Assembly: GCA_949987565.1 (NCBI GenBank)
Contig: OX465104.1
Coordinates: 11,012,964-11,076,963, forward strand
Direction: 5' to 3'
DNA from: Luidia sarsii
Lineage: Eukaryota; Echinodermata; Asteroidea; Paxillosida; Luidiidae
Length of the DNA: 64,000 nt
In this document: piece after piece, positions 20,879-32,555 of the stretch
Numbering within the stretch: position 1 is the stretch's first letter
How the letters are laid out: each line of letters opens with the position of its first letter
Translations under genes and position numbers: made by a program
The notes under the pieces: generated by a model
The model's database searches: none
Seen by the model: the letters and a program-made list of their open reading frames with translations, nothing else
What the model was told of the DNA's origin: nothing

Positions 20879-23780
20879 TAAATGGATAAAAACGTCATGC
20901 GCAGTGCGTATGGTGGTTGTCCATTTCGAAGGCCGTGCCGAGTCGATACGGCCATTGCCAATGCAGTGCTGTTTCAGGCACGTTCGTTGACCCGTAGTTG
21001 TTTACCAACTCGCTCATTACGGAGCCTAGTACCTAGGCCTAGAACTTGCAGTTTTACATTAGGGGAAAAATGCTACAGTTGTTCCCCCGTAATAAGGGTG
21101 TATCGATTGACTTTATACAATCAAAAGCAAACTGTGTTCGTTCGGGGAAAATTATAAACAACATTCAAATGAAGGGCGCCCTTGCGTGCTTGGTTCACTG
21201 ACTCATCTGAGCACGCTGAGCAGCTGAGAACGTTGCTGCAACGTGCTGGGGCGAGCCAGTCACGTCACGGCTCAACTCAGCACGGGAGCCCATCTGAGAT
21301 CGTTACACCGGACACCAAAAATGATTACAGTATGGTTCGACTGTGCACTTCTCAAAGCACGCACTCGTTTCCATACAACGCAAGGCAAAAACGCTCCGTT
21401 CACTTTCACCGCGGGTTCAAAGGGCCAAACGACATTCTTTAGAATTTGGCGGGAAGTCGTTAACCATGCCTTTCCATCCTGGGATCATTGACGCTTATCA
21501 CCTCGTTCTTCCTCCAGACAGGAAACTTTCTGAAGACGTTCTCTTCCTGCAACGTTCCATCTTCATTTTAAAGGAAAGGTTAGCCTGTGGACTTATACAA
21601 ACTTCAGGGAAGACGATTCTATTTGCGAGTCACATACGCTCTAAATGTTGTCCTATAAAGAAAATGCAATGAATAAACGGGTTGGGTAAAATACAAACGC
21701 ATCCACATAACAGAGGCTTGAGTGTGGTCAAACTGAATAATATAGGCTATATATTTGGGGGCCTTAGGGGAATAAAACTCTGGTACAAAGGCGTATCCTA
21801 ATAAAGGCTCTATACAAAATTGGTAAAGGTAAAAAATGTTGCCACAGTTTGTTTGATAAACCATTTTCACATTCCCCAAAAACTACTACTACAAAGGTTT
21901 AAGCTCAAACGGTAATCTTAGAAAGTAGACAAATGCCTCAAAGCATCACGGTTTACGCACCGTTGTGTAATGTAAGAAATAGTTTATAGTAATAAACTGT
22001 TTGTCGATGTTTGAGTGAAGATTTCTCGAAAAGTACAGCAGCCCAGACCGTAAGATTTCAACATGAGGATTCTATCATGACCATCTACAAACTGTAATTG
22101 TAAATTAGACGGAAATCCGTGGACATTGATGTTTTCCGATCTTCCAAGTGTTGCATTGGGCCTTTTGGGGGCCACCGTATGATTATGACAGAAGCGTGGG
22201 GGAAGGGGGCGTAAGCACTATGGTCTCAACATGGGATCTTGTGGACCAGTCTGAAAGCGAAGTACTGCTGGACCATTGACATAAAACACGACGTGGCTGT
22301 CTTGGTCATGTCCCCCGCATGACCCGTGGTAAACGTAACATATTTCCCCACGTCATGCGAATGGCACCAGGCTGCTGTGGCTAGATGCTGCCCCGGTTCG
22401 CTTTATAACGCAGCTTTGGATTGACCCGGGGAAAAAAACCTACCCAAAACAAAAAATAGCGAAGGTTCGTAACAATAAATACCAACACGGTTCCAACGTT
22501 TACGAGCGACCATGCGGCCCCATTATCGGGAATTCGAAGCTGTCAGATCTCTCAATGCCGGTCTGTCAGATAAAAATCGCCCGGGGATATCAAGTAGCGT
22601 TGCAAAGGAGAGGCTACTATAGAAGGCCATAATACCTGTCATACTGCCGAAGTATTCCATTGACGTTAAAAAGGAAAGTGCTGCTAATTGGCTCCAAGTT
22701 ACCCCCACCTCCCCCGTACAAAAACGGCCTCGCGTGTAAAGCCAACCCCGAGCACCGTCCCATTTTATAAATAGCCGGCCGTGAGATGGAAACCATTCGA
22801 AGCCTCTCTTCCGCCATCGCCGTAGTTATGTAATACAGCTTCCCTCGCTTCCCTTGTTTGACAGATCCTCTTTTCACGCGATTCTTGGCGGTGAGAATCT
22901 CTGAAGGGGTGGAGGTTTGCCTATATCAGGTTTAATTAAGACCCCGCTAATTTCCCACGTGTACTTAAAGAAGAAGAAGAAAGAAGAAGAAGAAGATAAG
23001 CTCCGGGCCCGCCGGTCCCGGGCCGTGAAATTTTCACGTCACGCCTACTGGAGCCAGGCGACCTGGCAGCCTGGCAAGCGACAACAGGAAATGTTTGCAG
23101 GCTCGTTTGTGATTCGGCATTCGTCACTCCACTCCTCACCCTCTCCCCCCTCTCTCTCTCTCCCCTCTCCCCCCTCTCCCTGAGTTTGATCGGAGGCAGC
23201 GCATACTGCTGCAGGAGGTCGATGTACTTTTGTTTCGCCCGATCCTTGTAAGAGTGTGTTCCACTCTTTCCGTTTCCACAGCCTGGCCTCCTTGCCCTCC
23301 CCTTGCCCAACCCTTCCCCGGCACCCCTCGGTGAATTACTTCTCTTTGAAGGGAATTGTGGGGCATCCATCGAATTACTTTCAACACAGTTCGGAGTTTT
23401 CTTTTGACCCTCCCCCCCCCCGCGCCAAAAGAAAAAAAAAGTTCACTAAACGAAGTGAATGAAATTGGGAAACTGGGGGAATTTGAAACAAGAAACATTC
23501 ACGTTGAAACCACACCAATACAAATGAACCAATAATTAGGAAGATCTTTAAACAGTTGGACTGGCCTGATGTATCAATGATAAAAGGGACCACACAAATG
23601 CAGAATGCCATCGAGAATAGACCCGATGTGTCAAAGGTTTTTTTGTTACGTGTGGTAGGCCTATCAATCCATTTTCAGGCCAACAAACCTACAAATTCGG
23701 CGATCATACGGTCACACCACAGGCTGTATGTTTATTTTTGTCAGACGGAGTGTTAGTTTTGAATGTGAGAGAGCCACTTT
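20879..23780. other. Unique sequence, no gene recognised
   Basis: About 2.9 kb without identified repeats apart from a CT-rich patch (23140-23180) and an AAG-rich patch (22970-22995). Frames are below about 145 codons and lack known motifs. Distal exons of a spliced gene cannot be excluded. Confidence 0.4.
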
Positions 23781-24024
23781 GCCCTTGGAGAGAGAGAGAG
23801 AGGGGGAGAGAGGGAGAATTGAATTTTGCAAAAACCTTAATTTACAACAGAGGCAACAAAGTGGAAAGAAAGGTCAGTGCAAAAAACACGTTAATGTATC
23901 TTAAAATTAAGAACAAAGTTTGCATTTCAGTTGACGAAAATAATTAGAGGAGTAAATCAAGTCAGGAGGGATAGAAGGGGAGACGAGAGAGGGGGAGAGA
24001 GATGGAGAGCGAGAGAGAGGGAGA

Positions 24025-24096
<72 letters not shown>

Positions 24097-24237
24097 AAGA
24101 AAAGGGGAGAAGAGAGGGGGAGAGAGAGAAAGAGGGAGCGAGATTGAGAGGGAGAGAGATGGAGAGAGAGAGAGAGAGAGAAGGGGAGAAGAGAGAGGGG
24201 GAGAGAGAAAGAGGGAGAGAGAGGGGTAGGGGAGAGA

Positions 24238-24275
<38 letters not shown>
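23781..24275. repeat. Polypurine (GA-rich) tract
   Basis: GA-rich sequence with a pure (GA)n core at about 24028-24086 and a second at 24243-24269. Arg/Glu and Ser/Leu frames are artefacts. Confidence 0.95.
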
Positions 24276-24349
24276 GTATTTCCACTAGCATCGTGAACTA
24301 TGTAGATCACATATAGGGCCCAATGGCCGAATAAACAAAAAAGTCATGG

Positions 24350-24530
24350 CGTGCAAAGTTGTCATTTAATCCGAAATAGATATCTGTACTGCAAATAGAG
24401 ATGCCTCTTTTAGAGATAGAGATATCTCTATTAACAATAGAGGTGCTCTATCACTCGATTAAATGTTAACTTTGCACGTCCACAAATAGAGGTATCTCTA
24501 CGTCGGGATTAAATGTCAACTTGGCATGTA
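24350..24530. mobile_element. Palindromic short element
   Basis: GCGTGCAAAGTTGTCATTTA at the left is mirrored by TTAAATGTTAACTTTGCACG ending at 24479. A second mirrored right end (GATTAAATGTCAACTTGGCA, to about 24527) follows, so a half element is attached. The interior is rich in AGAGATATCTCT-type palindromes. Related sequence (ATTAACTTTGCACATTC) occurs near 50540. Confidence 0.75.
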
Positions 24531-24770
24531 CTAAAATAATGATGCTCCCGTTCACTACTAGCGTAAATCGAGGCAGGGGGAATCTACGTTCATCGAGTGT
24601 GAGTTCAAAAACTGTAATCTGGACGCATAGACCGAACCCTATAAATAGACACGTGCACGGTATGGTATTCGGTTAATCCGAGAAAACGATCATCACGAAT
24701 TTCGATGAAAGTGACAAGTCCAATGATTTGCTTTCACTATAAGCAAGAAGCGTCAGGAAATTTATTTGAT

Positions 24771-25050
24771 TTAAAGCCCCTACACAACATTGGTCGAGGT
24801 CAAAGAATAGCATCCATACGTTGTCTGATCCAACATATGCATGAAATAGCACACCTGCGAAAATGCAGCATTCAACGTCATACTGTTCCGAAAAATAGTT
24901 TAGATCTCCGTGAGATGTAAACGATTTTTTGACTCTTTTCTCCAAAAATACAGCATTTTAGGAAGAAATATTTCAGTTTCTACCATAACCACCTTCAAAT
25001 TGTAAACGTTTCTGTTTTTCGATCTAAACAATGTTGTGTAGGGGCTTTAA
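24771..25050 (-). mobile_element. M1 element, copy B
   Basis: Bounded exactly by TTAAAGCCCCTACACAACAT and ATGTTGTGTAGGGGCTTTAA. It is 280 bases, shorter than other copies because of internal loss on the CGATCTAAACAATG side. Reverse orientation relative to copies C, G and H. Confidence 0.93.
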
Positions 25051-25084
25051 CTCAAAGCAAATCGTTTCATTTAAACAAATTGAG

Positions 25085-25225
25085 CGTAAAATGCAAAAAT
25101 GTTGCAAACTGCTTACTGACATGACAAATACATGTATGCAATTCTCATAAATAGAGAGGGTCTTGCCTTTCCATCCTAATAGGACTAGGATGAAAATGTC
25201 CTACCTGGATCGAAATGTCATGTCA
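25085..25225 (+). repeat. R1 repeat with a short inverted duplication
   Basis: The body GTTGCAAACTGCTTACTGAC is followed by GAGGGTCTTGCCTTTCCATC and then reverse-oriented CCTGGATCGAAATGTCATG. The core therefore appears twice in opposite directions around CCTAATAGGACTAGG. Confidence 0.7.
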
Positions 25226-25382
25226 TCTATATTTTGGGCAACATTATTAGTGACGGTCGGGTGATTTCTAAAAAATGGGGATAAACAGTACTGTTGAGGG
25301 GATTTGGTTAGATGTAAACCTTGCCTGGTAAAAATATGGGATGCAGAAATCAAACATGAATCAACCAAGTGGAAGAAATGAC

Positions 25383-25623
25383 ATGGGCCGTTTTCGAAAA
25401 GAAGGCTTAGGCTCGGGCTCAGGCTGCGTCTCCGTCTGACAAAACCTGAAAATCCACGTTGTGGTTTGTTTCCGAATTTTATTGTATCGAGACTGGTACA
25501 AAGCATTCACCAAGAAACCGGGGCCAAAGGCTTGTTTCTAGATGCCTGTGATATTACAACGAGTAAGATCGATGTGGCCGAAGCCTAAGCCCGAGCCTAC
25601 GACTTCATTTCGAAAACGGCCAT
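25383..25623. mobile_element. M3-related MITE (about 241 bp)
   Basis: The left arm GGGCCGTTTTCGAAAAGAAG then GCTTAGGCTCGGGCTCAGGC pairs with the right arm GCCTAAGCCCGAGCCTACGA then CTTCATTTCGAAAACGGCC. Arms are about 42 bases with few mismatches. The terminus differs from the 10.7- and 16.8-kb copies (TTTTCGAAAA versus TTTTCCAAAACC), so this is a subfamily. Its halves recur at 9955-10110 and 61127-61175. Confidence 0.9.
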
Positions 25624-25933
25624 AGCCGGACAATGCGGGGATTTCGAATTACACGAATGAAGACAAAATGGAAAGCCATTGATGCCTGTTTAGCGCCCTC
25701 TCGTGATAGTGCCTTCGATGTGAGACGTGCAAAAAGGCATTTGGGGGTTGCCAGGCGGGCATGAAGTTTAACACCTCAATTCCAGAGCCCGGAAATCGGC
25801 ATAATTCAGAGCGAAGGTCTCCGTTTTTAGCGAACTTTCAGCTGATGGGTGTTAAATTAATGCCATTTGTGCGGAGTTGGAGATTAAGAGTACGATTTAG
25901 TTTTTTTTACTGAGTCGCGTTGTACCGAGTATT

Positions 25934-26131
25934 GCGTTTCCACTGGACTAATCGGCTCGGTTCAACTTACCTGGTTACTTTTACTGGGCACCAGTTGGCT
26001 GGTAAAAGTAACCACTCAACTCGGTTAAAGTAAACGAGAGGAAATTTAACTGAGCCGTTTCCACTGGACTTAAAATGGGAAAAGTATCCATAGTCTCTTT
26101 TACTTTGACAACATATGTCCAGTGGAAACGC
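25934..26131. mobile_element. 198-bp element with 15-bp perfect inverted ends
   Basis: GCGTTTCCACTGGAC at 25934-25948 is exactly mirrored by GTCCAGTGGAAACGC at 26117-26131. An internal third copy, CCGTTTCCACTGGACTT, lies near 26055. The interior has complementary AACCGAGT/ACTCGG and GGTAAAAGTAACC blocks. No coding capacity. Confidence 0.88.
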
Positions 26132-26703
26132 GGCTTAAGTCTGTAGGGCGGAGACTTGACACGAAAGGAGTGCATAAAGAGTCTCTCACGAGACCTGATG
26201 GGGGAACGATGGAAGAATGGAATGGAAGTAGTTAGGAGGCCTATACCTCCATAGACTCAATGGGGGATCGGGAATCAGGATCGATGCGGCCATGGAAATG
26301 GAATCGGAACGATAGCATGACTGTCTTGCTTCTCTCTGTGCTCCGATGCGCGATGAGGTACATTTTTTTTTTCTTTTTTTGTCCCAGACGCGGGGCACCG
26401 GGTCGAAACGCCAGCGTGGCTCCGGTCGGGTGCCGCCGCCACCACCGCCGCCGCCACGCCCGCCGGCCCCCGGTTAAATAAGTCGCGGCAACCGCTCGTC
26501 GGAAATCCCGTCCCAACCCCCTCCCTCCCCTCCCCTCCTGAAATCACATCCCAGCCGAGACCCCGAAAAAGACCAGCACTGCATCAAAACGCCCGCAGAC
26601 TAGCCTTGCCTTCGCACCTCCTCACTTTATAGGCCTGTTCATACTGTCCGTATGGGGTCGGACCGGTTCCGACCCCGTATTTTTTTTTAAACCCTTTTCC
26701 CAC
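26132..26703. other. Unique sequence with a CpG-rich patch, no gene recognised
   Basis: 26390-26520 is CpG rich with a CCGCCGCCACC triplet run and a nearby GGTTAAATAAG. It could be a promoter, but no adjacent gene is seen. Overlapping frames on both strands match nothing. Confidence 0.4.
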
Positions 26704-26825
26704 TTGAAGTTAATACAAAAAACGGTTTCAAAATGCTCACTGACTAAAATGACCTGCAATACATTAAACCTCAAAAGTTAGAGGGCCTGACGTGTCGATT
26801 CTTGCAGGGCCTTTCTCAAATGCAA
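26704..26825 (+). repeat. R1 repeat, near-complete
   Basis: Body and core are in the standard order: AAGTTAATACAAAAAACGG, GCTCACTGACTAAAATGACC, TGCAATACATTAAACCTCAA, then GTTAGAGGGCCTGACGTGTC and GGGCCTTTCTCAAATGC. Useful as a reference copy. Confidence 0.9.
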
Positions 26826-26893
26826 AGAGATTTTCCCGTTCCAACTTCTAAAATTTCAACCTGGTTACGACCTGGGTATAGCATGCTCTCTAG

Positions 26894-26944
26894 CCGGATC
26901 GAAATCAACCCTGGCAGGGACCAGGGTTGAAAAACTTGATCCGG
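26894..26944. repeat. Nested hairpin
   Basis: Outer arms CCGGATC (26894-26900) and GATCCGG (26938-26944) enclose inner perfect 9-bp arms CAACCCTGG (26906-26914) and CCAGGGTTG (26921-26929). It lies directly left of M1 copy C. Confidence 0.8.
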
Positions 26945-26957
26945 ATTGAAATTGCAT

Positions 26958-27339
26958 TTAAAGCCCCTTCACAACATTTGTAAGATCGAAAAACAGAATT
27001 GTTCAGAGATTTACACTCATGAAACTTATACAGTTTGAATATAGCTATGGTAGAAACCTCACACTGAAATATTTCTGCCTAAAGTGTGGTATTTTGGGAG
27101 AAAAGAGTAAAAGAAATAGTTTACGTCTCACCGAGATCTTAACTATTTTTCCGAACAGTACGGCGTTGAATGCTGCATTTTCGCGAAACAAATGAAGCGG
27201 TTTTCACGATTTTCTCGTGACTCGGTTGGCGGATTGAGCTGAAATTTGCACAGGTGTGCTATTTCATGCAAATATGTTGGATCAGACAACGTATGGATGC
27301 TATTCTTTGACCTCGACCAATGTTGTGTAGGGGCTTTAA
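26958..27339 (+). mobile_element. M1 element, copy C (near full length)
   Basis: Begins TTTAAAGCCCCTTCACAACA and ends CCAATGTTGTGTAGGGGCTT plus TAA. Ordered internal blocks shared with copies F, G and H include AGATCGAAAAACAGAAT, CTGAAATATTTCTGCCTAAA, GTTTACGTCTCACCGAGATC, GAATGCTGCATTTTCGCG, GAAGCGGTTTTCACGATTTT and GATCAGACAACGTATGGATG. About 382 bases, no transposase frame. Confidence 0.95.
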
Positions 27340-28130
27340 ACAGCTTGCACCGGGTCGGGAAAAAAATGATTGTGTGAAGAACCGGCCCGAGTCGAATTCA
27401 CTACCGCCGATCCGTGTTGGCCTCGTGTAGCTGTCCCCGCATTGACCCCGCCAAAACCTCCAAAAACCTCCCTCCAGTCTCCGTCAGACCCTTGGAGGCC
27501 CTCGTATACAGTCCCCGGTATCGCTGGCCTGCGTCTTCGGTAACAGCATGGAGCTATAATGGTAACAGTTTCTTTGCCCTTCCACCCCGTCCACCTCGCC
27601 GACAGTCTTGAGAGGAAACACCGGCCCTTTTCTCTGTGTCAACAAATAGACGCAATGCGATCGAGTGTATATAAAATGTGTGTGTAATCTTTCTGGGCAC
27701 GTGATGGGAACTGCAGCGCTTCATGTTCTCACACAGGGGGCCGAGTGCGTCAGGTCGAGACGACGGCAGATATCCGATCTGGTTCGGGGCTGCGAGCGAT
27801 CGCCGTGAGACGGGGGGGGGGGGGAGAATTAGAGGGGCCCAGGTTTTTGTGTGATGGCAATGGGTGTCCGTTGGTAAAGGGAGGAGGGGGGACTTATCGA
27901 AACGACGGCTTTGACTACGGCTCGGGCTACGTCTTTGTCATCGAGGAGCTGATGATTATGGAGGTTGCGGCGTGCCGGCAAGGCCCAAGCGCTGTTTATA
28001 GGTACATATCTCGTCCAAGGGAAAGTACATACATGTACATGTACTTGCATCTTATACTATACAACCATAGAGTAAGGAACTAAGCACGCAATATCTGAAA
28101 GCAAGTCAAATACAAAAGGCGTTGTATAGG
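27340..28130. other. Unique sequence, no gene recognised
   Basis: Includes a G-run at 27812-27824 and a GGCTTTGACTACGGCTCGGG stretch (27908-27927) slightly like the M3 arm. No frame with recognisable motifs. Confidence 0.4.
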
Positions 28131-28510
28131 ATCACCTTACCAACCCAAACTTCACGTCTGTTTCACGCTAAGTATAGAAGAGTGAAATGCAATCAGAAGC
28201 AATTGACGTCATGTACAGTAGGCCTATAGTAATTGTGCTTTGTAATGCTGTTTGAGCAGGAAAGGCCTTTTACGCTTAGCAGATTTTCACGCTTAAGCGG
28301 CTCTATTAAATTGGGCCCTGGGGCCAATTTCACTGAGCTGGTTAAGCGTGAAAATCTGCTAAGCACGAAATTTCTTCCCTGGTTAAAACGAGATTGCCAA
28401 CCATATTATTTTCACTTGATGCTTGTTGTACTTCACTCATAATTATTCTAAGATTTTTCACGCTTAAACAAATGTTGGCGCTTAAGCAGCTCTATGAAAT
28501 TGGCCCCTGG
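28131..28510. mobile_element. Two M2 elements abutting head to head
   Basis: 28317-28510 is a complete M2: CCTGGGGCCAATTTCACTGA plus GCTGGTTAAGCG at the left, CGCTTAAGCAGCTCTATGAA plus ATTGGCCCCTGG at the right. Immediately left, 28131-28316 is the right part of a second M2 (TTGCCAACCCAAACTTCAC-type body, ending TTCACGCTTAAGCGGCTCTA plus TTAAATTGGGCCC). The junction is a long palindrome centred near 28317. A perfect TGACGTCA at 28204-28211 falls in the second body. Confidence 0.85.
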
Positions 28511-29285
28511 TTTCAACTTTCCACGCTTAGCACAGGTTTTCCGGCTCAAGCAGCTGCCTGAATTCGGGCCGCGTCCCTGACGTCCATCGCACAGCGTCAG
28601 TGTACGGGAGTTGAGACACCAAGGTTATGCCCCTGCATACTCAACTCAGGGTCAGTGGGAGTGACGGGCTGAGTGGAACACATACAAACCCATATCGCCT
28701 CCTCGTGTTTGTATACTTGCTGATACACAGAAATAATCCGGGTGCGTGATACAGAATGGCATGTCATCATCAGACACCCTTTGTCCACGAGGGATAGAAC
28801 AAAACAAAAAGAAGAAGCAAGAGATGAAAAAAAACACGGTTCTTCACCTCAAACTGCCAGAGGGTTTAAGCGACCATCACCAATTCACCTCCCCCCGCCG
28901 CCTTTCTCCTTGTCCAAAGTCATACATCCTGAGCTCACAGCGCTGTCATCTCGCCGTGGCCCCCCGTGCACTCACGATGTTGTCGCAGTGGTCCATTGCG
29001 CGGGCCGTGACGTCATCGGCAACTCTTGCCTTTTTGTCCGCGACCTTCACGCGCCGCGTTGGGAGGACGAGTCAACAAACATCGCGTGCGAATGGACACA
29101 ATGGCCCTGGACAAAATCCATCCATCGGTGTCTCGCCGGACACTGGGAGTTTAGCCTAACTACCCCCCCCCCCTCCCTCCTCCCTCGCCCACCCTTCAGA
29201 GACCGGACGAGTCTATCTGGTCGCAGACAGTCTATTTACGTCAACTCGTTTCACACTTCATTTCTTTGGTCCGAGCAAGAAGGAT
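28511..29285. other. Unique sequence, no gene recognised
   Basis: Contains a GC-rich patch with a perfect TGACGTCA at 29008-29015. Overlapping plus-strand frames (28742-29323 and 28746-29159) match no family and have no promoter or terminator context. Confidence 0.4.
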
Positions 29286-29455
29286 CAGATGGACAGAGAA
29301 GGGGAGAGAGAGGGGGGAGGTGAGAGGGGGAGAAAGAGGGGGAGAGGGAGAGGGAGAGAGAGGGGGGAGGTGAGAGGGGGGAGAAACAGGGGGAGAGGGA
29401 GAGGGAGAGAGAGGGGAGAGAGAGGCAGAGAAAGGGAGAGGGAGGGGGAGAGGGA

Positions 29456-29491
<36 letters not shown>

Positions 29492-30410
29492 AGGGGAGAG
29501 GGAGAGACAGGGGGAAAGAGAGAGAGGGAAGGGGAGAGGAAGAGACAGGGGGGAGAGAGAGAGGGAAGGGGAGAGGAAGAGACAGGGGGAGAGAGACAGA
29601 GAAAGGGAGAGGGAGGAGGAGAGAGAGGGGGAAGGGGAGAGAGAGAGATAGAGGGGGAGGGGAGAGGAAGAGAGTGAGGGGAGAGAGGGAGGGGAGAGGA
29701 GAAGAGAGAGGGGAGAGAGGGAGAGAGAGAGGAGAGAGGGAGAGGGAGAGGGAGAGAGAGGGGGGAAGGGGAGAGGGAGAGAGAGGGGGAGAGAGAGAGA
29801 GAGAAAGGGAGGGGGAGAGGGGAGAGAGAGGGGGAAGGGGAGAGGATGAGAGAGGGGAGAGAGAGGCAGAGAAAGGGGGAGGGAGGGGGAGAGGGAGAGA
29901 GAGAGAGGGAAGGGGAGAGGGAGAGACAGGGGAGAGAGACAGAGAAAGGGAGAGGGAGGGGGAGAGTGGGAGAGAGGGGGAAGGGGAGAGGGAGAGAGAG
30001 AGAGGGGATCGAGAGAGGGAGAGATAGAGGGGGAGGGGAGAGGAAGAGAGGGGAGAGAGGGAGGGGGAGAGGAGAAGAGAGAGGGGAGAGAGGGAGAGAG
30101 AGAGGAGAGAGGGAGAGGGAGAGGGAGAGAGAGGCAGAGGCAGAGAGAGAGAGGAGGGAGAGAGGGAGAGAAGAGAGAGGGAGAGGGAGAGGGAGAGAGA
30201 GGCAGAGAGAGATGGAGAGAAAGACAGAGAGAGGGAAACAGAGGGAGGGGAGATAGAGAAAGAGAGTGAGAGAGGGAGAGCAGAGAGAGGAACCAGATAT
30301 AGAGAGAGGGGGGAGAGAGGGAGAGTGGGGAGAGAGGAGAGAGAGAGGAGAGGATGGGTGAGAAGGCATGAGAGGAGAGGGGGAACGTGATGAGCTAAGG
30401 TGAATGGGGG
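29286..30410. repeat. 1.1-kb polypurine (GA-rich) tract
   Basis: The longest polypurine tract in the window, with GAGAGAGGGGGAGA-type units and larger repeated segments (for example GGGGAGAGAGACAGAGAAAG blocks). The 397-codon minus-strand Ser/Leu/Pro frame is an artefact. Confidence 0.96.
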
Positions 30411-31316
30411 TGGGGGTGAGATGGGTTGCTTGAACCCTTTTCAAAGTGCCCCAAGGGCGTAGAAGGTGGGAGGGGTAAAGGGCAATTGTACTCCCGTCCG
30501 CCCCCCCCCCATTTTCTAAGCTCTCCCCAGCCTCATGTCCCTTGTCGACGGGGAGTTATTGTTGAAATAAAAGGAGAAGAGAAACCAAGGAAGACAGAGG
30601 AGAATAGGAAAAAAGAATGGCCTGAAAGGGCAGGAATGGAACAGAGCGAGCGAGAGAAAGAGAGTAAGAGTAAGAAGAAGAAGAAGCCATGTTTGTGAAG
30701 ATGCCGTCTTACGCACCCTGGTCAGCTTCTGTCAGGCTGGCTATAGAGACACAGTATACAGACAGGGCCCTGATCCGCCGAGAGCTTCGAGAAACTGCAA
30801 CTCATCAAGAGGAATGTCACCAAAAAAACGTGGACTGGGACGAGGGAGACTGATATCGTCGTCCAGACACACACACACATACAACCCTCCACAACTTGGA
30901 GCCAGCTATACAACTATACCAGCTCCCCACACTTTGAAATAGAGCCCTCCCTATAGGTCTCAGCTCCCCCTAACTGTCCCTTGGGAGGGGTGCACTATCC
31001 CCACACACCCAATCCACAGAAGACGGGGAGAGAGCGCGGCATTTGTGGATTAAGCGTTTAGCCAAACATTAAACATTCCAAAATAAAAACACATTTCGGA
31101 TCCTCAAGTCCGCTATACCTTCCCCCCCCCCGAAGCTCCCTTCTTGTGCCGACCTGGGCCACGCAATATTTTGACGTTTGACATTTGTCTTTGGTACTCA
31201 ACCCCAAACTTATGCCGTTTTTTAAAGGTGTTTTTTTATTTTCTGAAAGATGTGGTGACTGCTCGCGTCACTTTCTTCAATGTCCAGTTGCAATTGTTGC
31301 ATAGTTGTTCTTGTAT
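30411..31316. other. Unique sequence, no gene recognised
   Basis: Includes a C-run at 30499-30509, an AAG-rich stretch (30655-30690) and C-runs near 31120. No gene seen. Confidence 0.4.
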
Positions 31317-31740
31317 AGTTGGTGTTGGTGTTGGTGTTGGTGTTGGTGTTGGTGTTGGTGTTGGTGTTGGTGTTGTTGCTGGTGCTGGTGTCGGTGTTGG
31401 TTTTGATGTTGGTGTTGGTGTTGGTAATGGTGTTGTTGATGGTGTTGGTGTTGGTGTTGGTGTTGGTGTTGGTGTTGGTATTGGTGATGGTGTTGGTGTT
31501 GGTGTTGGTGTTGGTATTGGTGTTGGTGTGAGGGATGGTGTTGGTGTTGGTGTTGGTGTTGGTGTTGGTGTTGGTGCTGGTGTTGGTGCTGGTTCTGGTG
31601 TTGTTGTTGGTGTTGGTGTTAGTGATGGTGTTGGTGTTGGTGTTGGTGTTGGTGTTGGTGCTGGTGTTGGTGCTGGTGCTGGTGTTGGTGTTGGTGTTGG
31701 TGTTGGTGTTGGTGTTGGTGCTGGTGCTGGTGTTTGTGTT
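31317..31740. repeat. (GTTGGT)n hexanucleotide array
   Basis: About 70 hexamers of GTTGGT with GCTGGT, GATGGT and GTTGTT variants. It is a multiple of 3, so it stays open in several frames as Val-Gly, Val-Leu or, on the minus strand, Gln-His repeats. A plus-strand frame of 251 codons (31144-31899) spans it, but its unique flanks show no recognisable domain, so I do not call a gene. Confidence 0.95.
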
Positions 31741-32322
31741 GTTGCTGTTCTTCTTGCTGTTGTTCTTGATGTTGTTGTTGTTGTTCAGCAGCCGTGGTTG
31801 GGGATTTGGTTAAAATCGTTTTTCTTGCTTCGGCAAACTGTTCGGCTACATGTTGTTCTCGCTGTTGCATTCAAGAGCCCCGTGCAAGATGAGAGTTGAA
31901 TCTTTTCTATTGTGGCACCGCGTGTACTATCGATTAAGTGAAACCATTAGGCGCGCCCGGAGAAGAGCCGGTGAAGCTCGGCGTTCGATCGGGCAGAGCC
32001 AGCTCGCCCTCTGCGCCGGTCCGTCCAGAGATCGACGCCTGGAGCTGTACAACACAATTCTGACCACGGATTACCGCCTAAACAAACTCCAACGTATACA
32101 CATCCCGTACGATGAAGATGATTCGACGGCATTTGACTACAACACGATCTTACGACTTCAACAACTGTATATATTTGGTGTGCAATTGCATTTTATTTGA
32201 GATTGAGCTCGCTGTTGACATGACAGAAATAACCCAAAACTCAGCCCTCCCGAAAGAACATGTTAAGTCCTGCCTATGCAATCATGGCTATACTTCCTTC
32301 ATGATAAAAAAACCGATTACGC
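31741..32322. other. Unique sequence, no gene recognised
   Basis: A plus-strand frame of 116 codons (31850-32200) is rich in Arg and Leu with no motif I recognise; it might be part of an exon but nothing supports it. Confidence 0.4.
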
Positions 32323-32555
32323 GAGGTCATCCCGTGACTTACAGTGGCTTTTCCGGTTAGATCTCAGGTACAAACTCCGGAATATTCTGCCCAGATTTTG
32401 AGAAAGAAAAGCCTGGATCCAACAAACTAGTGCAACAGTCATCATGTACCTCACAACAGCGGCACCTCGACCTGGGGGCCGCCATGTTTGGTGATTGTTT
32501 GATACCCACTATAGGTCATCTGGCCTATGGGGCGCAATCGGTCAATATTGTTGTC
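32323..32555. repeat. Dispersed repeat D1, copy 2
   Basis: Matches 6590-6835 through CAAACTAGTGCAACA, CTCACAACAGCGGCACCT, GCCGCCATGTTTGGTGATTG and CACTATAGGTCATCTG. The two copies differ by scattered substitutions and small gaps, suggesting age. Confidence 0.85.

Noticed and set aside
28746..29159. 137-codon plus-strand frame as a gene
   Set aside because: No domain recognised, a competing overlapping frame of similar length, and no usable promoter or poly(A) context.
29251..30444. 397-codon Ser/Leu/Pro frame
   Set aside because: Composition artefact of the polypurine tract; similar frames occur in every CT/GA tract here.
31144..31899. Gly/Val repeat protein of 251 residues
   Set aside because: Most of the frame is the GTTGGT hexamer, open in several phases; the short unique ends show no signal peptide or known domain.
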